A stretch of DNA of 64,000 bases, taken from positions 1-64,000 of the forward strand of contig JAFALA010000068.1 in assembly GCA_019234815.1 (NCBI GenBank), written 5' to 3'. The stretch comes from Burkholderiaceae bacterium. Lineage in GTDB: Bacteria; Pseudomonadota; Gammaproteobacteria; Burkholderiales; Burkholderiaceae_C. This document shows positions 16,035 through 31,116 of the stretch, piece after piece (position 1 is the first letter of the stretch; each line of letters opens with the position of its first letter). Under the pieces are notes generated by a model that was not told where the DNA came from, did no database searches, and worked only from the letters and a program-made list of their open reading frames with translations. Position numbers and translations under genes: made by a program.

Positions 16035-16053
16035 GGAGCGGGCTCACCGCTCC
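16035..16053. repeat. Small hairpin between transporter and porin genes
   Basis: GGAGCGG (16035-16041) and CCGCTCC (16047-16053) form a perfect 7-bp stem with a 5-nt loop and no T run. It may modulate mRNA stability or porin expression; it is not a convincing terminator. Confidence 0.4.
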
Positions 16054-16089
16054 AGACCGATCCCCAAACAATTCCAAAGCGAGATTTAA

Positions 16090-17523
16090 ATGTTGAAGTT
16101 TTTCAATGCGCTGCCCGGTGCGCAGCGTGGCATGGCTTTTGCCAAGATTTTTGCAACTGCATGGATGGCCCAGTCCGCCGCCATGTCGGCCATGGCGCAA
16201 TCCGACGCCGCTGCGCCGGTCCAGTCCGTGGCCTTGTCCGCGGTACCGCAGCCAGAGGCGGCAGCGGAGGCTGACGTCAAGACCGAAAGCTGGGGCTGGC
16301 ATTGGCAGGCCACCAACACCACACAGAAGCACGGTACGTTCACCTCGCCCTATAGCGGCCCGCAGAGCCTGCTGTCGGTTGAAAGCGCCAAGGAAACCTT
16401 GGACACCACCCTGTTCCTGGGGGCGCGGGTCTGGAAGGGCGGGGAGTTCTACCTGAACCCTGAGTTCGACCAGGGCTACGGCCTCGAAAATACCCTGGGG
16501 GTCGCCGGATTCACCAGCGGCGATGCCTACAAGGTCGGGCACGACACCCCCTATGCCCGCTTGCACAGGGCCTTTCTGCGTCAAACCTTTTCACTCGACG
16601 ACGGGCCCACGGAGTTCGTCGAATCCAGCGCCAACAATCTGGCCGGAACGCGGTCTGAAAACCGCATCACGCTGACGCTGGGCAAGATCTCGGTTCCGGA
16701 CCTGTTTGACGGCAACGCCTATGCCCACGATCCGCGCGCCGATTTCCTGAACTGGACCGTGATCGAGGCGGGCGCGTTCGACTATGCCGCCGACTCCTGG
16801 GGCTTCAGCTCGGGCGCAGCCCTCGAATGGGCGCACCGCGATTGGACCTTGCGCGGTGGCTTTTACGCCATGTCCAAGCAGCCCAATATGGAAACCCTGG
16901 ATGGCACATTCAAGCAGCAGCAATGGCTGCTCGAACTGGAGCGGCATTACGACCTGCTGGGCCATCCCGGAGCCGTCCGCGTGCTGGGATTCCTGACCCA
17001 TGCGCGAATGGGGCTGTACACGGATGCGGTCAGCCAGGGGCTGGCGCTCGACACCGCGCCCAATACGGCGAATGTCAGGCAGGTCGCGAACAAGACCGGT
17101 TATGTGCTCAATCTGGAGCAGGAGCTGGCGCCGGATGTGGGGGCGTTTGCCCGTTACAGCGCGAATGACGGCAAGACCGAAGCCTACGACTTCACGGACA
17201 TCAACCAGGCGCTGTCAGGCGGGGTGTCCATCAAGGGCAGCTACTGGAATCAACCCGAGCATCGCGTCGGCCTTGCCTTTGCCGTGAACGGCTTGTCGTC
17301 GCAGGCCAAGGCCTACTTTGCGGCCGGCGGCATGGGCATTCTGATCGGCGACGGCCAGTTGCCTCACTACGGTACGGAGCAGATTCTGGAGGCCTATTAC
17401 TCGGCGCGCCTGAACAAATACCTGACCGTGACGGGTGACTATCAGTTCGTCAAGAACCCGGCCTACAACGAAGATCGCGGTCCGGTTTCCGTCTGGGGCT
17501 TGCGTCTGCACGCCGAACTCTGA
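16090..17523 (+). CDS. OprB-family carbohydrate-type outer-membrane porin
   Basis: This 477-residue protein has an N-terminal signal region (MAFAKIFATAWMAQSAAMSAMAQS, split here by its likely cleavage near residue 37). The beta-barrel sequence resembles OprB/carbohydrate-selective porins: ESWGWHWQATNTTQ, FTSPYSGPQSLLS, GGEFYLNPEFDQGYGLEN, ITLTLGKISVPDLFD and a C-terminal GLRLHAEL. OprB porins bring sugars across the outer membrane. Here the gene follows the Nramp-like gene by 69 bp on the same strand without a terminator, so I infer that the barrel supplies the periplasm with the same metal, as MnoP does for MntH in Bradyrhizobium. Direct evidence for metal passage is absent. Confidence 0.82.
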   Translation: MLKFFNALPGAQRGMAFAKIFATAWMAQSAAMSAMAQSDAAAPVQSVALSAVPQPEAAAEADVKTESWGWHWQATNTTQKHGTFTSPYSGPQSLLSVESAKETLDTTLFLGARVWKGGEFYLNPEFDQGYGLENTLGVAGFTSGDAYKVGHDTPYARLHRAFLRQTFSLDDGPTEFVESSANNLAGTRSENRITLTLGKISVPDLFDGNAYAHDPRADFLNWTVIEAGAFDYAADSWGFSSGAALEWAHRDWTLRGGFYAMSKQPNMETLDGTFKQQQWLLELERHYDLLGHPGAVRVLGFLTHARMGLYTDAVSQGLALDTAPNTANVRQVANKTGYVLNLEQELAPDVGAFARYSANDGKTEAYDFTDINQALSGGVSIKGSYWNQPEHRVGLAFAVNGLSSQAKAYFAAGGMGILIGDGQLPHYGTEQILEAYYSARLNKYLTVTGDYQFVKNPAYNEDRGPVSVWGLRLHAEL

Positions 17524-18228
17524 TCAGCCTCGGCGCCTCAGCGCGTGCTCGCATTCGGCCACGTCGCAGTGCTCGCAGGCCCAGGCGCGCAAGCCGCCAA
17601 CCTGGGCCTGGCGCTGGACCAGGCGGCTGAACAGCCCTGGGCCTGAGTCTTGAGGCGCAAGGCTCAGCAGCACCGGCGTGATGGCGTTCAAGGCGGCGTC
17701 CAGGCGCGCCGGTCCTTGGCCCGTCACGACGCTGAAGGGCGTGCCGAAGTTGCGCAAGGCCTGGCGAAGCAGCGCATCCACCGGCGCACGCACATGGGGG
17801 CCGTCGCGCTGCAGGCCGTCGGCCACCCAGGGCAGGTCCAGGCCCATCAGCAGGGTCTGCTCGCAGCGCCGGTGAAATTGCCGGGCTGTGTCGTACAGGC
17901 GGGTGTCCGCAAACAGCAGGTCGCTGTAGACCGCCGTCATCAAGGGCGTGGTGTCGCAGATCACCAGATCGTGCCTGAGCGCCGCGGCTTCAATCAGGTC
18001 GATCTGCACTTGTGCAATGCCGGCCTGCTCGTCGATGCGGGGCGTGCGGCCCTGGGCGTCGCACCAATGGCGCAAGTGCTCGTCGACTGGCGTCACGCGG
18101 AGCCGCGTGGTCTGGCTCAGGTGCTCGGTGAGCGCGAGAGCCAGGCTGCTCTTGCCCGTGCTTTCCGCGCCGACCAGGGCAATGCACAAGCCCTTGACGG
18201 CTTCAGCAGGCGCTGGCGTGCTGTCCAT
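17524..18228 (-). CDS. NadR-like nicotinamide riboside kinase (AAA_28 ATPase)
   Basis: This 234-residue cytosolic protein starts MDSTPAPAEAVKG at 18228, inside the end of pnuC (26-bp overlap). LVGAESTGKSSLA (about residues 17-29) is a Walker A loop like that of the C-terminal ribosylnicotinamide kinase domain of NadR. DEHLRHWCD and HDLVICDTTPLMT fit the nucleoside-binding and Walker B parts. There is no N-terminal DNA-binding or adenylyltransferase domain, so it is kinase only. Together with PnuC it should trap imported nicotinamide riboside as NMN for NAD synthesis. The C-terminus has a CEHCDVAEC Cys cluster of unknown role. Confidence 0.8.
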   Translation of the reverse strand: MDSTPAPAEAVKGLCIALVGAESTGKSSLALALTEHLSQTTRLRVTPVDEHLRHWCDAQGRTPRIDEQAGIAQVQIDLIEAAALRHDLVICDTTPLMTAVYSDLLFADTRLYDTARQFHRRCEQTLLMGLDLPWVADGLQRDGPHVRAPVDALLRQALRNFGTPFSVVTGQGPARLDAALNAITPVLLSLAPQDSGPGLFSRLVQRQAQVGGLRAWACEHCDVAECEHALRRRG

Positions 18229-18868
18229 GCTGGCGTTGCTGGATCTGCCGTAGCTGTTTCTGCCAGGCCCGCCACCCGGCCACCGACATGGGGATGAAGA
18301 CGGCATAGAGCAGCACGGTGAGCCAGTAGCCCTTGAAGGCGAACAGGCCCACGCTGACCACGTTCACCACGACCCAGACGGTCCAGTTCTCGCGGTATTT
18401 GCGGCCCAGCAGCCACTGGCCGGTGAGGCTGGCCACGGTGGGGAAGGCGTCCCAGTAGGGCAGCGGCGAATCGGTGTGGCTGTGCAGGAACCAGCCCAGC
18501 ATGGGCCACAGCATCAGCGTCGTCATGCCCGCCACCCAGATGCCCTTGGCGTCCAGGCGACGCACGTGCAGCGCCTGGCCGTCGGCCGTGCGGCCGCGCA
18601 GCCACTGCCACCAGCCCCAGACGGCGAGGCTGGCGAACAGCAGCTGCAGGCTCGCCTCGCCATAGAGCTTGCCGCTCCAGAACAGCAGGAAATACAGCAG
18701 CGAGCTGATCAGGGCCAGCGGCCACGCCAGCACCTGTTCGCGCATATTGCAGACCACCATCCAGATCGACAGCACGAAGGCCAGCAGCTCGACCCACGTG
18801 ATGGGGCTGCCCAGCGCTTCGAAGGCGGGCGCAAACAGCGGTGCAAGCCAGATCAGCAGGGCGTCCAT
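18203..18868 (-). CDS. pnuC: Nicotinamide riboside transporter PnuC
   Basis: This 221-residue inner-membrane protein has about seven hydrophobic helices. SLLYFLLFWSGKLYGEASLQ and VWGWWQWLRG are the characteristic Tyr/Gln/Trp-rich segments of PnuC, which moves nicotinamide riboside by facilitated diffusion driven by phosphorylation inside. The overlap with the kinase gene makes a two-gene salvage operon. No NAD-type riboswitch was recognised upstream (19 bp from ftsB). Confidence 0.9.
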   Translation of the reverse strand: MDALLIWLAPLFAPAFEALGSPITWVELLAFVLSIWMVVCNMREQVLAWPLALISSLLYFLLFWSGKLYGEASLQLLFASLAVWGWWQWLRGRTADGQALHVRRLDAKGIWVAGMTTLMLWPMLGWFLHSHTDSPLPYWDAFPTVASLTGQWLLGRKYRENWTVWVVVNVVSVGLFAFKGYWLTVLLYAVFIPMSVAGWRAWQKQLRQIQQRQHGQHASAC

Positions 18869-18887
18869 GAGGGTGTGCGGAGGAGGC

Positions 18888-19157
18888 TCAGTGTTGAATC
18901 TGGACGTAGATCTCGTCCGGCTTCACCATGCCCAGCTCCATGCGGGCTTTTTCCTCGACCATCTCCAAGCCTTCGCGCAAGTCGCGAAGCTCGGCCTGCA
19001 ATTGCGCGTTGCGGGCGCGGATCTGCTCGTTGGCCTCCAACTGCGATTGCAACTGGGCACGCAGCTGAACGCCGCGACCTAGGCCCCCTTTGCCGAACCA
19101 AAGCTGGGCCTGGATGACCACCAGGAAGGTGGCAAGAACGACGGCGAGCGTTTTCAC
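18888..19157 (-). CDS. ftsB: Cell division protein FtsB
   Basis: This 89-residue bitopic protein has an N-terminal membrane segment (residues 1-20, TLAVVLATFLVVIQAQLWFG), then a coiled coil rich in Gln/Leu/Glu (30-72) and a C-terminal VKPDEIYVQ. FtsB joins FtsL and FtsQ in the divisome and signals septal peptidoglycan synthesis. The position right after eno is its usual one in proteobacteria. Confidence 0.93.
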   Translation of the reverse strand: MKTLAVVLATFLVVIQAQLWFGKGGLGRGVQLRAQLQSQLEANEQIRARNAQLQAELRDLREGLEMVEEKARMELGMVKPDEIYVQIQH

Positions 19158-19193
19158 GCGGCTGAGTTTAGCCCGAGCGCTTGAGCCCGGGTC

Positions 19194-20480
<1,287 letters not shown>

Positions 20481-20571
20481 TCAAGGTCTCCAGAAGGTCA
20501 GAAATTCTTGCGGCCGCATGGTGCCAGCTTTCAGTTACCGGCGCTGAACAAGATGCGACGGCGTGCGGGGC

Positions 20572-21429
20572 TCAGCAGCTGAAATCGTTCTCTAACAGCG
20601 GCTGCGTCTTGACCACGCGGTCCAGCGCCACCAACTGCTCCAGCAGGGTCTTCATGTGCTTGAGTGGCACGGCGTTCGGGCCGTCGCTGAAGGCTTCGGC
20701 CGGGTTCGGGTGTGTCTCCATGAAGAGGCCGGCCACACCGGCGCCCACGCCGGCCCGGGCCAGCACCGGCACCATCTCGCGCGCACCACCGCTCGTGCCA
20801 CCGAGTCCGCCAGGCTTCTGCACGGAGTGGGTGACGTCGAACACCACCGGAGCGCCCGTGTCGCGCATGACGGCCAGGCTCGTCATGTCGGCGACCAGGT
20901 TGTTGTAGCCGAAGCTGACGCCGCGCTCACAGGCGAGGAAACGGTCCTCCGACAGGCCCACCTCACCGGCGGCGGCACGGGCCTTGTCGATGACGTTCTT
21001 CATGTCCCAGGGCGCAAGGAACTGGCCCTTTTTGATGTTCACCGGCCGGCCACTTTGCGCGACGGCACGAATGAAATCGGTCTGTCGGCACAGGAATGCC
21101 GGCGTCTGCAACACGTCGACGACGCTGGCGACCTCGGCCACCTGGGCGGCGTCATGCACGTCAGTCAGCACAGGCAGGCCAGTCTGGCGGCGGACCTCGT
21201 CGAGGATCTTCAAGCCGGCCTCCATGCCGACACCGCGCTTGCTGGTGCCGGACGAACGGTTGGCCTTGTCGAACGATCCCTTGTAGATCAGCGGAATGCC
21301 GAGCGTGGCACACGCCTCCTTCAGCAGGCCCGCAACGTCGAGCGAGAGTTGCAGCCCCTCGATCGAGCAGGTGCCCGCGATCAGGAAGAAAGGCTTGTCG
21401 ACGCCGACGTCGAATCCGCACAGTTTCAT
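20572..21429 (-). CDS. kdsA: 3-deoxy-8-phosphooctulonate synthase (KDO8P synthase)
   Basis: This 285-residue enzyme condenses phosphoenolpyruvate and arabinose 5-phosphate to KDO-8-phosphate for lipopolysaccharide core synthesis. Motifs include [52 protein letters not shown] and [12 protein letters not shown]. Length is normal. Located between pyrG and eno as in many beta- and gammaproteobacteria. Confidence 0.97.
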   Translation of the reverse strand: MKLCGFDVGVDKPFFLIAGTCSIEGLQLSLDVAGLLKEACATLGIPLIYKGSFDKANRSSGTSKRGVGMEAGLKILDEVRRQTGLPVLTDVHDAAQVAEVASVVDVLQTPAFLCRQTDFIRAVAQSGRPVNIKKGQFLAPWDMKNVIDKARAAAGEVGLSEDRFLACERGVSFGYNNLVADMTSLAVMRDTGAPVVFDVTHSVQKPGGLGGTSGGAREMVPVLARAGVGAGVAGLFMETHPNPAEAFSDGPNAVPLKHMKTLLEQLVALDRVVKTQPLLENDFSC

Positions 21430-21436
21430 TTCAGTG

Positions 21437-21506
21437 CCGCCCGGCCGCCCGAAGGCGCTGAAGCACCCCCTCGGGGGGCAGTGAACAAAGTGAGCGTGGG
21501 GGTTGT
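21437..21506. repeat. GC-rich palindromic intergenic repeat
   Basis: Between kdsA and pyrG lies CACCCCCTCGGGGGG, followed by GTGAACAAAGTGAGC and GTGGGGG, which can fold into a compound hairpin. Elements of this form are common between genes in Comamonadaceae. A related C-run/G-run palindrome occurs at 45714-45786. Confidence 0.5.
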
Positions 21507-21514
21507 CATTTCAA

Positions 21515-26681
<5,167 letters not shown>

Positions 26682-26748
26682 GTCTTTGATTTTTTCTCCG
26701 GCGCAGGGCGCATCTCGGAAGTGGTGCGGATTATCTTTGACGCCGTCG

Positions 26749-27303
26749 TCAGGATTGCGGCACCAGCTCGATCTTCAGCCCGTCGGACCTGACCTCGATG
26801 CGCCCGACGGTGTATCCCAGCTTGTAGGCGGTCCCCAGCTCTTCCGGCTTGAACTGGCGCAGCACAAAGCCTTCGAAGCGCTGCTCCAGCTGAGGGGCCG
26901 CGAGGCGATTGATGTGGGCCTGCATCTGCGGGGCCACGCCGTCGATCTGGAATTGGTCCACCTGCACGTGGACCAGCTTCAGGCTCAGCGTTGGCGCATC
27001 GAATTGAAGTCCGGCCCGGAAGGCGAAATCACCGCCCTTGTCGTGGCCCAGCAACCTGTCGTGCAGGTTCAGGTGCACCGACAGGGCCAGTTGCTGGGTC
27101 TCAGGCAGCAGGCGCAGCCGGGGCGATTCCACCTTGAGCGTGAAGACCTCGAGTACGGGGCGCTCCAGCGGCAGCACCTGATCCAACTTGGCTTGCAATT
27201 CGTGCGCAGAGACCTGCACGGACTGCGGCCCCACCAGATGGGCGCAGGCGCTCAGGAGAGCGGTCAGCAGAACGGCAGCGATGAAAGAGCGCAATGTTGA
27301 CAT
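26749..27303 (-). CDS. DUF1439 (YceB-like) lipoprotein
   Basis: This 184-residue protein starts [11 protein letters not shown], has a lipoprotein signal with lipobox LLSAC near residue 20, and then a TULIP-like beta-rich domain of the DUF1439 family ([37 protein letters not shown]). It is predicted to be anchored in the outer membrane facing the periplasm. Function is not known. An in-frame ATG five codons earlier (27318) is an alternative start. Confidence 0.8.
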   Translation of the reverse strand: MSTLRSFIAAVLLTALLSACAHLVGPQSVQVSAHELQAKLDQVLPLERPVLEVFTLKVESPRLRLLPETQQLALSVHLNLHDRLLGHDKGGDFAFRAGLQFDAPTLSLKLVHVQVDQFQIDGVAPQMQAHINRLAAPQLEQRFEGFVLRQFKPEELGTAYKLGYTVGRIEVRSDGLKIELVPQS

Positions 27304-27328
27304 GGGCGACGGATTCATTCAGGGCACT

Positions 27329-28987
27329 TCAGGGAATGCGGCGGTACAGCTGGTTGGCTTGCAAACGGTCGCGCGGACCCTTGACCGCCGCCACCCATTG
27401 CCAGAACTCAGGCACCTGGGGCCGGACCCCGTCCGGGCTCAGTTGCAGGGCAAAGTCGCAACTGGACTGCTGCAGCGGCGTGACGGCGTCCACGCGCCAG
27501 TGCCCGTCCACCTCCAGCGAGGCGATGGTCGACAGGGCCTGACCGGGCGCGGCAATGCAGCGGGCCTCGGACGGGATGTGCTGGCGCAGCTTTTGCACCA
27601 GCGAGCGATTGCTGAGCGCGAAATCAACCTCGGGCAGCATCAGCGTGACGGCGAGCAGCCAGCAAAGGGCCACGCCGCCCGCGGGCAGCACCAGGCTTTT
27701 CCAGAGCGCATGCTGGTGCCTGGCGGTTCGCCAGCGCACCAGGGCCATCCACGCGCTGGTGCCCACCAGCGCGAGCACCAACTCGAAGAGATTGAAGCCG
27801 GGTTGGTAGCCGATCAGCAGATCCTTGACGTTGACCAGCAATTGCGGCGGCCAGCCCGTCTGGATGGCCACGTAGTAGAGCCAGATGAACAGCGCGGCGG
27901 AGGTGAAGAAGAACACCGAGAACCAGTCGACCATGGCCGAGCCGCTGCGGCTGAACGTGGGCAGGGCAAAACTTGCCAGCACGGCCAGGGCCGGCAGGCC
28001 CAGCATCAAAGCGCGATCCGAGCCGTCGAGCGCAATGCAGCTGACCAGCGTGATGCCAAAAGCCAGCAGCGGCACGCTCACATGGCGGCGCGTCCAGTAA
28101 CGCCGCCAGCGCCACAAGGTCCACAGGCCCAGCGGCCAGGCCGGCCAGCCGAACCAGACCAGCAGCGATGCGACACGCACCGGCAGGCCGGTATCCAGAT
28201 GCGCCGTGACGCGCCAGGCCCAGGTGTGCAGGGCCCATCCGCAGGCGACCGAAATCAGCGTGGCCAGGGCCAGCCAGGGCCGGCTTTCGCGAGCCGGGTC
28301 GTAGCTCGAGCGCCAAAGAATCCAGCATCCCAGCGTGCCCAGGCCCACGGCAAGCGCCGGCGCTGCCGATGCCGCCAGCATTGGCAGGGCCAGCATCAGG
28401 CTGAGCCGGCCCTTGAGCGGCTTGAAGGGCAGTGCCGCCATGCCATACACGAACAGCGACATCGCCAGCAACTGCACGAGTTCGGGCGTGGTCTCATGGC
28501 CCAGGCGCAGCAGTCCCAGCGAGGCCACCAGGGCCAGCACGGCGCCATCGGCCAGCGCACGCGCGTAGTCGGCCGCATGGGCTTCGCCGCCGAAGGCGAA
28601 TGCCACCGGCTGGGCCGCGTCGGTGCGGGCCAGATGAAAGGTGCTGTACCAGACCAGCGTCAGCACGCCGATCAGCATCAGCCCGAAGGGCATGCGCGCG
28701 GCCAGGGCCGGATCGAGAAAAGGCAACGCCTTGATGGCGATGGCACCCAGCCAATACGGCAGGGCACCGCCGTCAGCGCTCAAGCCGCCCATCATCGGGT
28801 GCAGCCAGGGGCTGTGGCCGCTGGCGATCTGGGCCATGAAGCCGTAGGCTGTCAGATCGGCATTGCGCCAGGGGTCGCGTCCGAACAGGCCGGGCAGGAC
28901 GTAGGCGGCGCAAAACAGCAGCAGGGCGAGTCGGGGCAGGCGTTGCGCGCCGCGTTCCGGAACGATGGCGGGTGAGGGGAGATTCAC
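27329..28987 (-). CDS. Polytopic membrane protein, GT39/ArnT-like glycosyltransferase candidate
   Basis: This protein of about 553 residues has roughly 10-12 hydrophobic helices and a soluble C-terminal part from about residue 435. The first periplasmic loop GLFGRDPWRNADLTAYGFMAQIASG resembles the acidic catalytic loop of GT-C enzymes such as ArnT, which transfer sugars from lipid carriers in the periplasm. The target is unknown. The start is uncertain: GTG at 28987 gives a sensible N-terminus but lacks a clear ribosome-binding site; a TTG at 29095 would lie beside the rpmE terminator. Confidence 0.6.
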   Translation of the reverse strand: MNLPSPAIVPERGAQRLPRLALLLFCAAYVLPGLFGRDPWRNADLTAYGFMAQIASGHSPWLHPMMGGLSADGGALPYWLGAIAIKALPFLDPALAARMPFGLMLIGVLTLVWYSTFHLARTDAAQPVAFAFGGEAHAADYARALADGAVLALVASLGLLRLGHETTPELVQLLAMSLFVYGMAALPFKPLKGRLSLMLALPMLAASAAPALAVGLGTLGCWILWRSSYDPARESRPWLALATLISVACGWALHTWAWRVTAHLDTGLPVRVASLLVWFGWPAWPLGLWTLWRWRRYWTRRHVSVPLLAFGITLVSCIALDGSDRALMLGLPALAVLASFALPTFSRSGSAMVDWFSVFFFTSAALFIWLYYVAIQTGWPPQLLVNVKDLLIGYQPGFNLFELVLALVGTSAWMALVRWRTARHQHALWKSLVLPAGGVALCWLLAVTLMLPEVDFALSNRSLVQKLRQHIPSEARCIAAPGQALSTIASLEVDGHWRVDAVTPLQQSSCDFALQLSPDGVRPQVPEFWQWVAAVKGPRDRLQANQLYRRIP

Positions 28988-29098
28988 ATGAATTCGATTT
29001 TTTGTGCAGCGCGCATGATGCCCCAAAACACGCTGTGGGCTGGCGGGCGGCACACAAGGATTTGTGAAGCCGTTGATGACGAACGGACGCGACAAATG

Positions 29099-29127
29099 AA
29101 AAAGGCAGCCTGAGCTGCCTTTTTTTG
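29099..29127 (-). terminator. Rho-independent terminator after rpmE
   Basis: GGCAGC (29104-29109) pairs with GCTGCC (29114-29119) around CTGA. The A run on one side and T run on the other make it able to act in both directions. Confidence 0.9.
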
Positions 29128-29143
29128 CATGAAGCGGGAAGTC

Positions 29144-29404
29144 TTACTTCTTGGCGCCCAGGCGTGCAAACTTGTTGCGGAACTTTTCGACACGGCCGCC
29201 CAGCGAGTCGATGCTCTTTTGGGTGCCGGTGTAGAAGGGGTGCGATTCGCTGGTGGTTTCCAGCTTGACGAGAGGCAATTCGCGGCCGTCGTCCATCTTC
29301 ACGGTTTCCTTCGATTGCACGGTCGAGCGCGTGACAAACTTGAAGCCGTTGGACTGGTCCACGAAGCACACTTCGCGGTAATTGGGGTGAATGCCTTCTT
29401 TCAT
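29144..29404 (-). CDS. rpmE2: 50S ribosomal protein L31 type B
   Basis: This 86-residue protein starts [14 protein letters not shown] at 29404. It has the long form of L31 ([21 protein letters not shown]) and lacks the CxxC zinc site of type A L31, so it needs no zinc. In many bacteria the zinc-free paralogue replaces the zinc form when zinc is scarce and is repressed by Zur. In Burkholderiales it is often the only L31. The 5' region carries an 11-bp tandem repeat and a palindrome, described separately. Confidence 0.95.
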   Translation of the reverse strand: MKEGIHPNYREVCFVDQSNGFKFVTRSTVQSKETVKMDDGRELPLVKLETTSESHPFYTGTQKSIDSLGGRVEKFRNKFARLGAKK

Positions 29405-29450
29405 GGGAAACCTCTTGCCGTATCTGTTGACAGTGCCGGGAGCCACGCCC

Positions 29451-29502
29451 TTGAAACGTTCTCGAAACGTTCTTGAAACGTTCTTGAAATCTTGAAACGC
29501 TT
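29451..29502. repeat. Tandem 11-bp repeats in the rpmE leader
   Basis: Three consecutive copies of TTGAAACGTTC (29451-29461, 29462-29472 with one change, 29473-29483) are followed by a shortened copy (29484-29491) and a partial copy (29492-29502). Each core is close to the palindrome GAAACGTTTC. They lie 47-98 bp upstream of the rpmE start and probably inside its 5' UTR. Confidence 0.8.
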
Positions 29503-29542
29503 TTTAAATGCAGGGCGCACTTTCCGACGGCGGAAAACCAGT

Positions 29543-29559
29543 GATTCTATACCAGAATC
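29543..29559 (-). promoter_or_regulatory. rpmE -10 region within a palindrome
   Basis: GATTCT (29543-29548) and AGAATC (29554-29559) form an inverted repeat with 5 bases between. On the minus strand the centre reads TATAGAAT, a good -10 box for rpmE. The palindrome therefore overlaps the promoter and could be an operator. It does not look like the known Zur consensus. Confidence 0.45.
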
Positions 29560-29568
29560 AGCCGTTTA

Positions 29569-30831
29569 TCACCCGCCTCTGCGCATCATGTCGAAGAAAT
29601 CGTGGTTGTTCTTGGACGATTTCATCTTGTCGAGGATGAATTCCATCGCCTCGATTTCGTCCATGTTGTAGAGCAGCTTGCGCAGAATCCAGCTCTTTTG
29701 CAGGATCTCGGGCTTGAGAAGCAGCTCTTCGCGGCGCGTGCCGGACTTGTTGATCTGGATCGAGGGATAGACGCGCTTCTCGGCCATGCGGCGATCCAGG
29801 TGGATTTCGCAATTGCCGGTGCCCTTGAACTCTTCGTAGATCACTTCGTCCATGCGGCTGCCGGTGTCGATCAGCGCGGTGCCGATGATGGTCAGCGAGC
29901 CGCCTTCCTCGACGTTGCGGGCCGCGCCGAAGAAGCGCTTGGGGCGCTGCAGGGCGTTGGCGTCCACGCCGCCGGTCAGCACCTTGCCGCTGGAAGGCAG
30001 CACGTTGTTGTAGGCGCGTGCCAGGCGGGTGATGGAGTCGAGCAGGATGACGACGTCCTTCTTCAGCTCGACCAGGCGCTTGGCGCGTTCGATCACCATT
30101 TCGGCGACCTGCACGTGGCGGGCCGCGGGTTCGTCGAAGGTCGAGCTGATGACCTCGCCGCGCACGGTGCGCACCATTTCGGTCACTTCTTCGGGGCGCT
30201 CATCGACCAGCAGCACGATCAGGTGGGCATCCGGATGGTTGGCCACGATGGCGTGGGCCAACTGCTGCATCATCATCGTCTTGCCGGTCTTGGGCTGGGC
30301 GACGATCAGGGCGCGCTGGCCTTTGCCGATCGGCGCGATCAGGTCGATGATGCGGCCGGTGATGTTCTCTTCGCTCTTGATGTCGCGCTCGAGCTTGAAC
30401 TGCTCCTTGGGGAACAAGGGCGTCAAGTTCTCGAACATGATCTTGTGCTTGCTCTCCTCGGGGGTAAGGCCGTTGACGCGGTCCACCTTGACGAGCGCGA
30501 AATAGCGTTCGCCGTCCTTGGGGACGCGCACTTCGCCTTCGATCATGTCGCCGGTGTGCAGGTTGAAGCGGCGGATCTGGCTGGGGCTCAGGTAGATGTC
30601 GTCGGTCGACGCCATGTAGCTGGTGTCCAGCGAGCGCAGGAAGCCGAAGCCGTCGGGCAGGACTTCGAGCACGCCGTCTCCAAAGACCTGTTCGCCCGCC
30701 TTGGCGCGCTTTTTCATGATCGCGAACATCAGCTCCTGCTTGCGCAAGCGAGCGACGTTGTCGATCTCCAGTTCTTCGCCCATCTTGATCAGGGCAGAGA
30801 CGTGAAGCGCTTTCAGTTCAGAAAGATGCAT
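29569..30831 (-). CDS. rho: Transcription termination factor Rho
   Basis: This 420-residue hexameric RNA helicase ends transcription of untranslated RNA. The start [21 protein letters not shown] at 30831 is the standard N-terminus. The RNA-binding domain is at about 50-120 (GFGFLRS, then [10 protein letters not shown]), Walker A is AQPKTGKTM near 180, and the Q/R loops show [25 protein letters not shown] and [10 protein letters not shown]. Long 5' region (about 255 nt) to trxA with a promoter inside the end of trxA; Rho autoregulates through its leader in E. coli, and the same is plausible here. Confidence 0.98.
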   Translation of the reverse strand: MHLSELKALHVSALIKMGEELEIDNVARLRKQELMFAIMKKRAKAGEQVFGDGVLEVLPDGFGFLRSLDTSYMASTDDIYLSPSQIRRFNLHTGDMIEGEVRVPKDGERYFALVKVDRVNGLTPEESKHKIMFENLTPLFPKEQFKLERDIKSEENITGRIIDLIAPIGKGQRALIVAQPKTGKTMMMQQLAHAIVANHPDAHLIVLLVDERPEEVTEMVRTVRGEVISSTFDEPAARHVQVAEMVIERAKRLVELKKDVVILLDSITRLARAYNNVLPSSGKVLTGGVDANALQRPKRFFGAARNVEEGGSLTIIGTALIDTGSRMDEVIYEEFKGTGNCEIHLDRRMAEKRVYPSIQINKSGTRREELLLKPEILQKSWILRKLLYNMDEIEAMEFILDKMKSSKNNHDFFDMMRRGG

Positions 30832-31085
30832 GTGGGAAACCCGGTTGGGTCGTCCAAGGTTCGCCAAAAACCTGGGACACAAACTTCGGACGCCGCCGCA
30901 CGGAACTCATGGATGCGCGAAACCTCGCGATGAGCCAGTCTTGAAACTACGGGAGCTTGGGCGCCGAGTCCACGCGCCTGAGCCGCTGGGCGGCAAAGGG
31001 CATGTTGGCAATCGTTGCTGGAGCGTGCGGAAGGATGGTCCCCTTGGGGTGGTCCTTCCGCCGCGCTTCGCAGCAAGTATAGGGG

Positions 31086-31116
31086 ATTATAGGTTGGCGT
31101 CGAGGAAAGACGTCAA
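31086..31116 (-). promoter_or_regulatory. Probable rho promoter within the 3' end of trxA
   Basis: On the minus strand TTGACG (31111-31116) and a perfect TATAAT (31086-31091) are separated by 19 bp. The -10 box overlaps the trxA stop codon. This would give rho a leader of about 245 nt containing a long hairpin (CGGAAGGA/TCCTTCCG near 31030-31062). Confidence 0.6.

Noticed and set aside
14362-16584. Minus-strand open frame of 740 codons opposite the Nramp-like and porin genes
   Set aside because: It is a GC-rich shadow of the forward genes: composition is dominated by His, Gln, Arg and Gly, with no domain and no ribosome-binding site.
21437-21506. Terminator of kdsA or pyrG
   Set aside because: The stem is strong, but there is no T run and similar elements occur elsewhere between genes, so a repeat is the better call.
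29451-29502. CRISPR-like array
   Set aside because: The units are 11 bp with no spacers; it is a short tandem repeat in an mRNA leader.
29543-29559. Zur operator before the zinc-free L31 gene
   Set aside because: The palindrome does not match the GTTATANTATAAC-like Zur consensus, so I only call it an unassigned palindrome.
31030-31062. Strong hairpin downstream of trxA as an intrinsic terminator
   Set aside because: It has no T run on the relevant side and lies inside the probable rho leader, so I treat it as leader structure.
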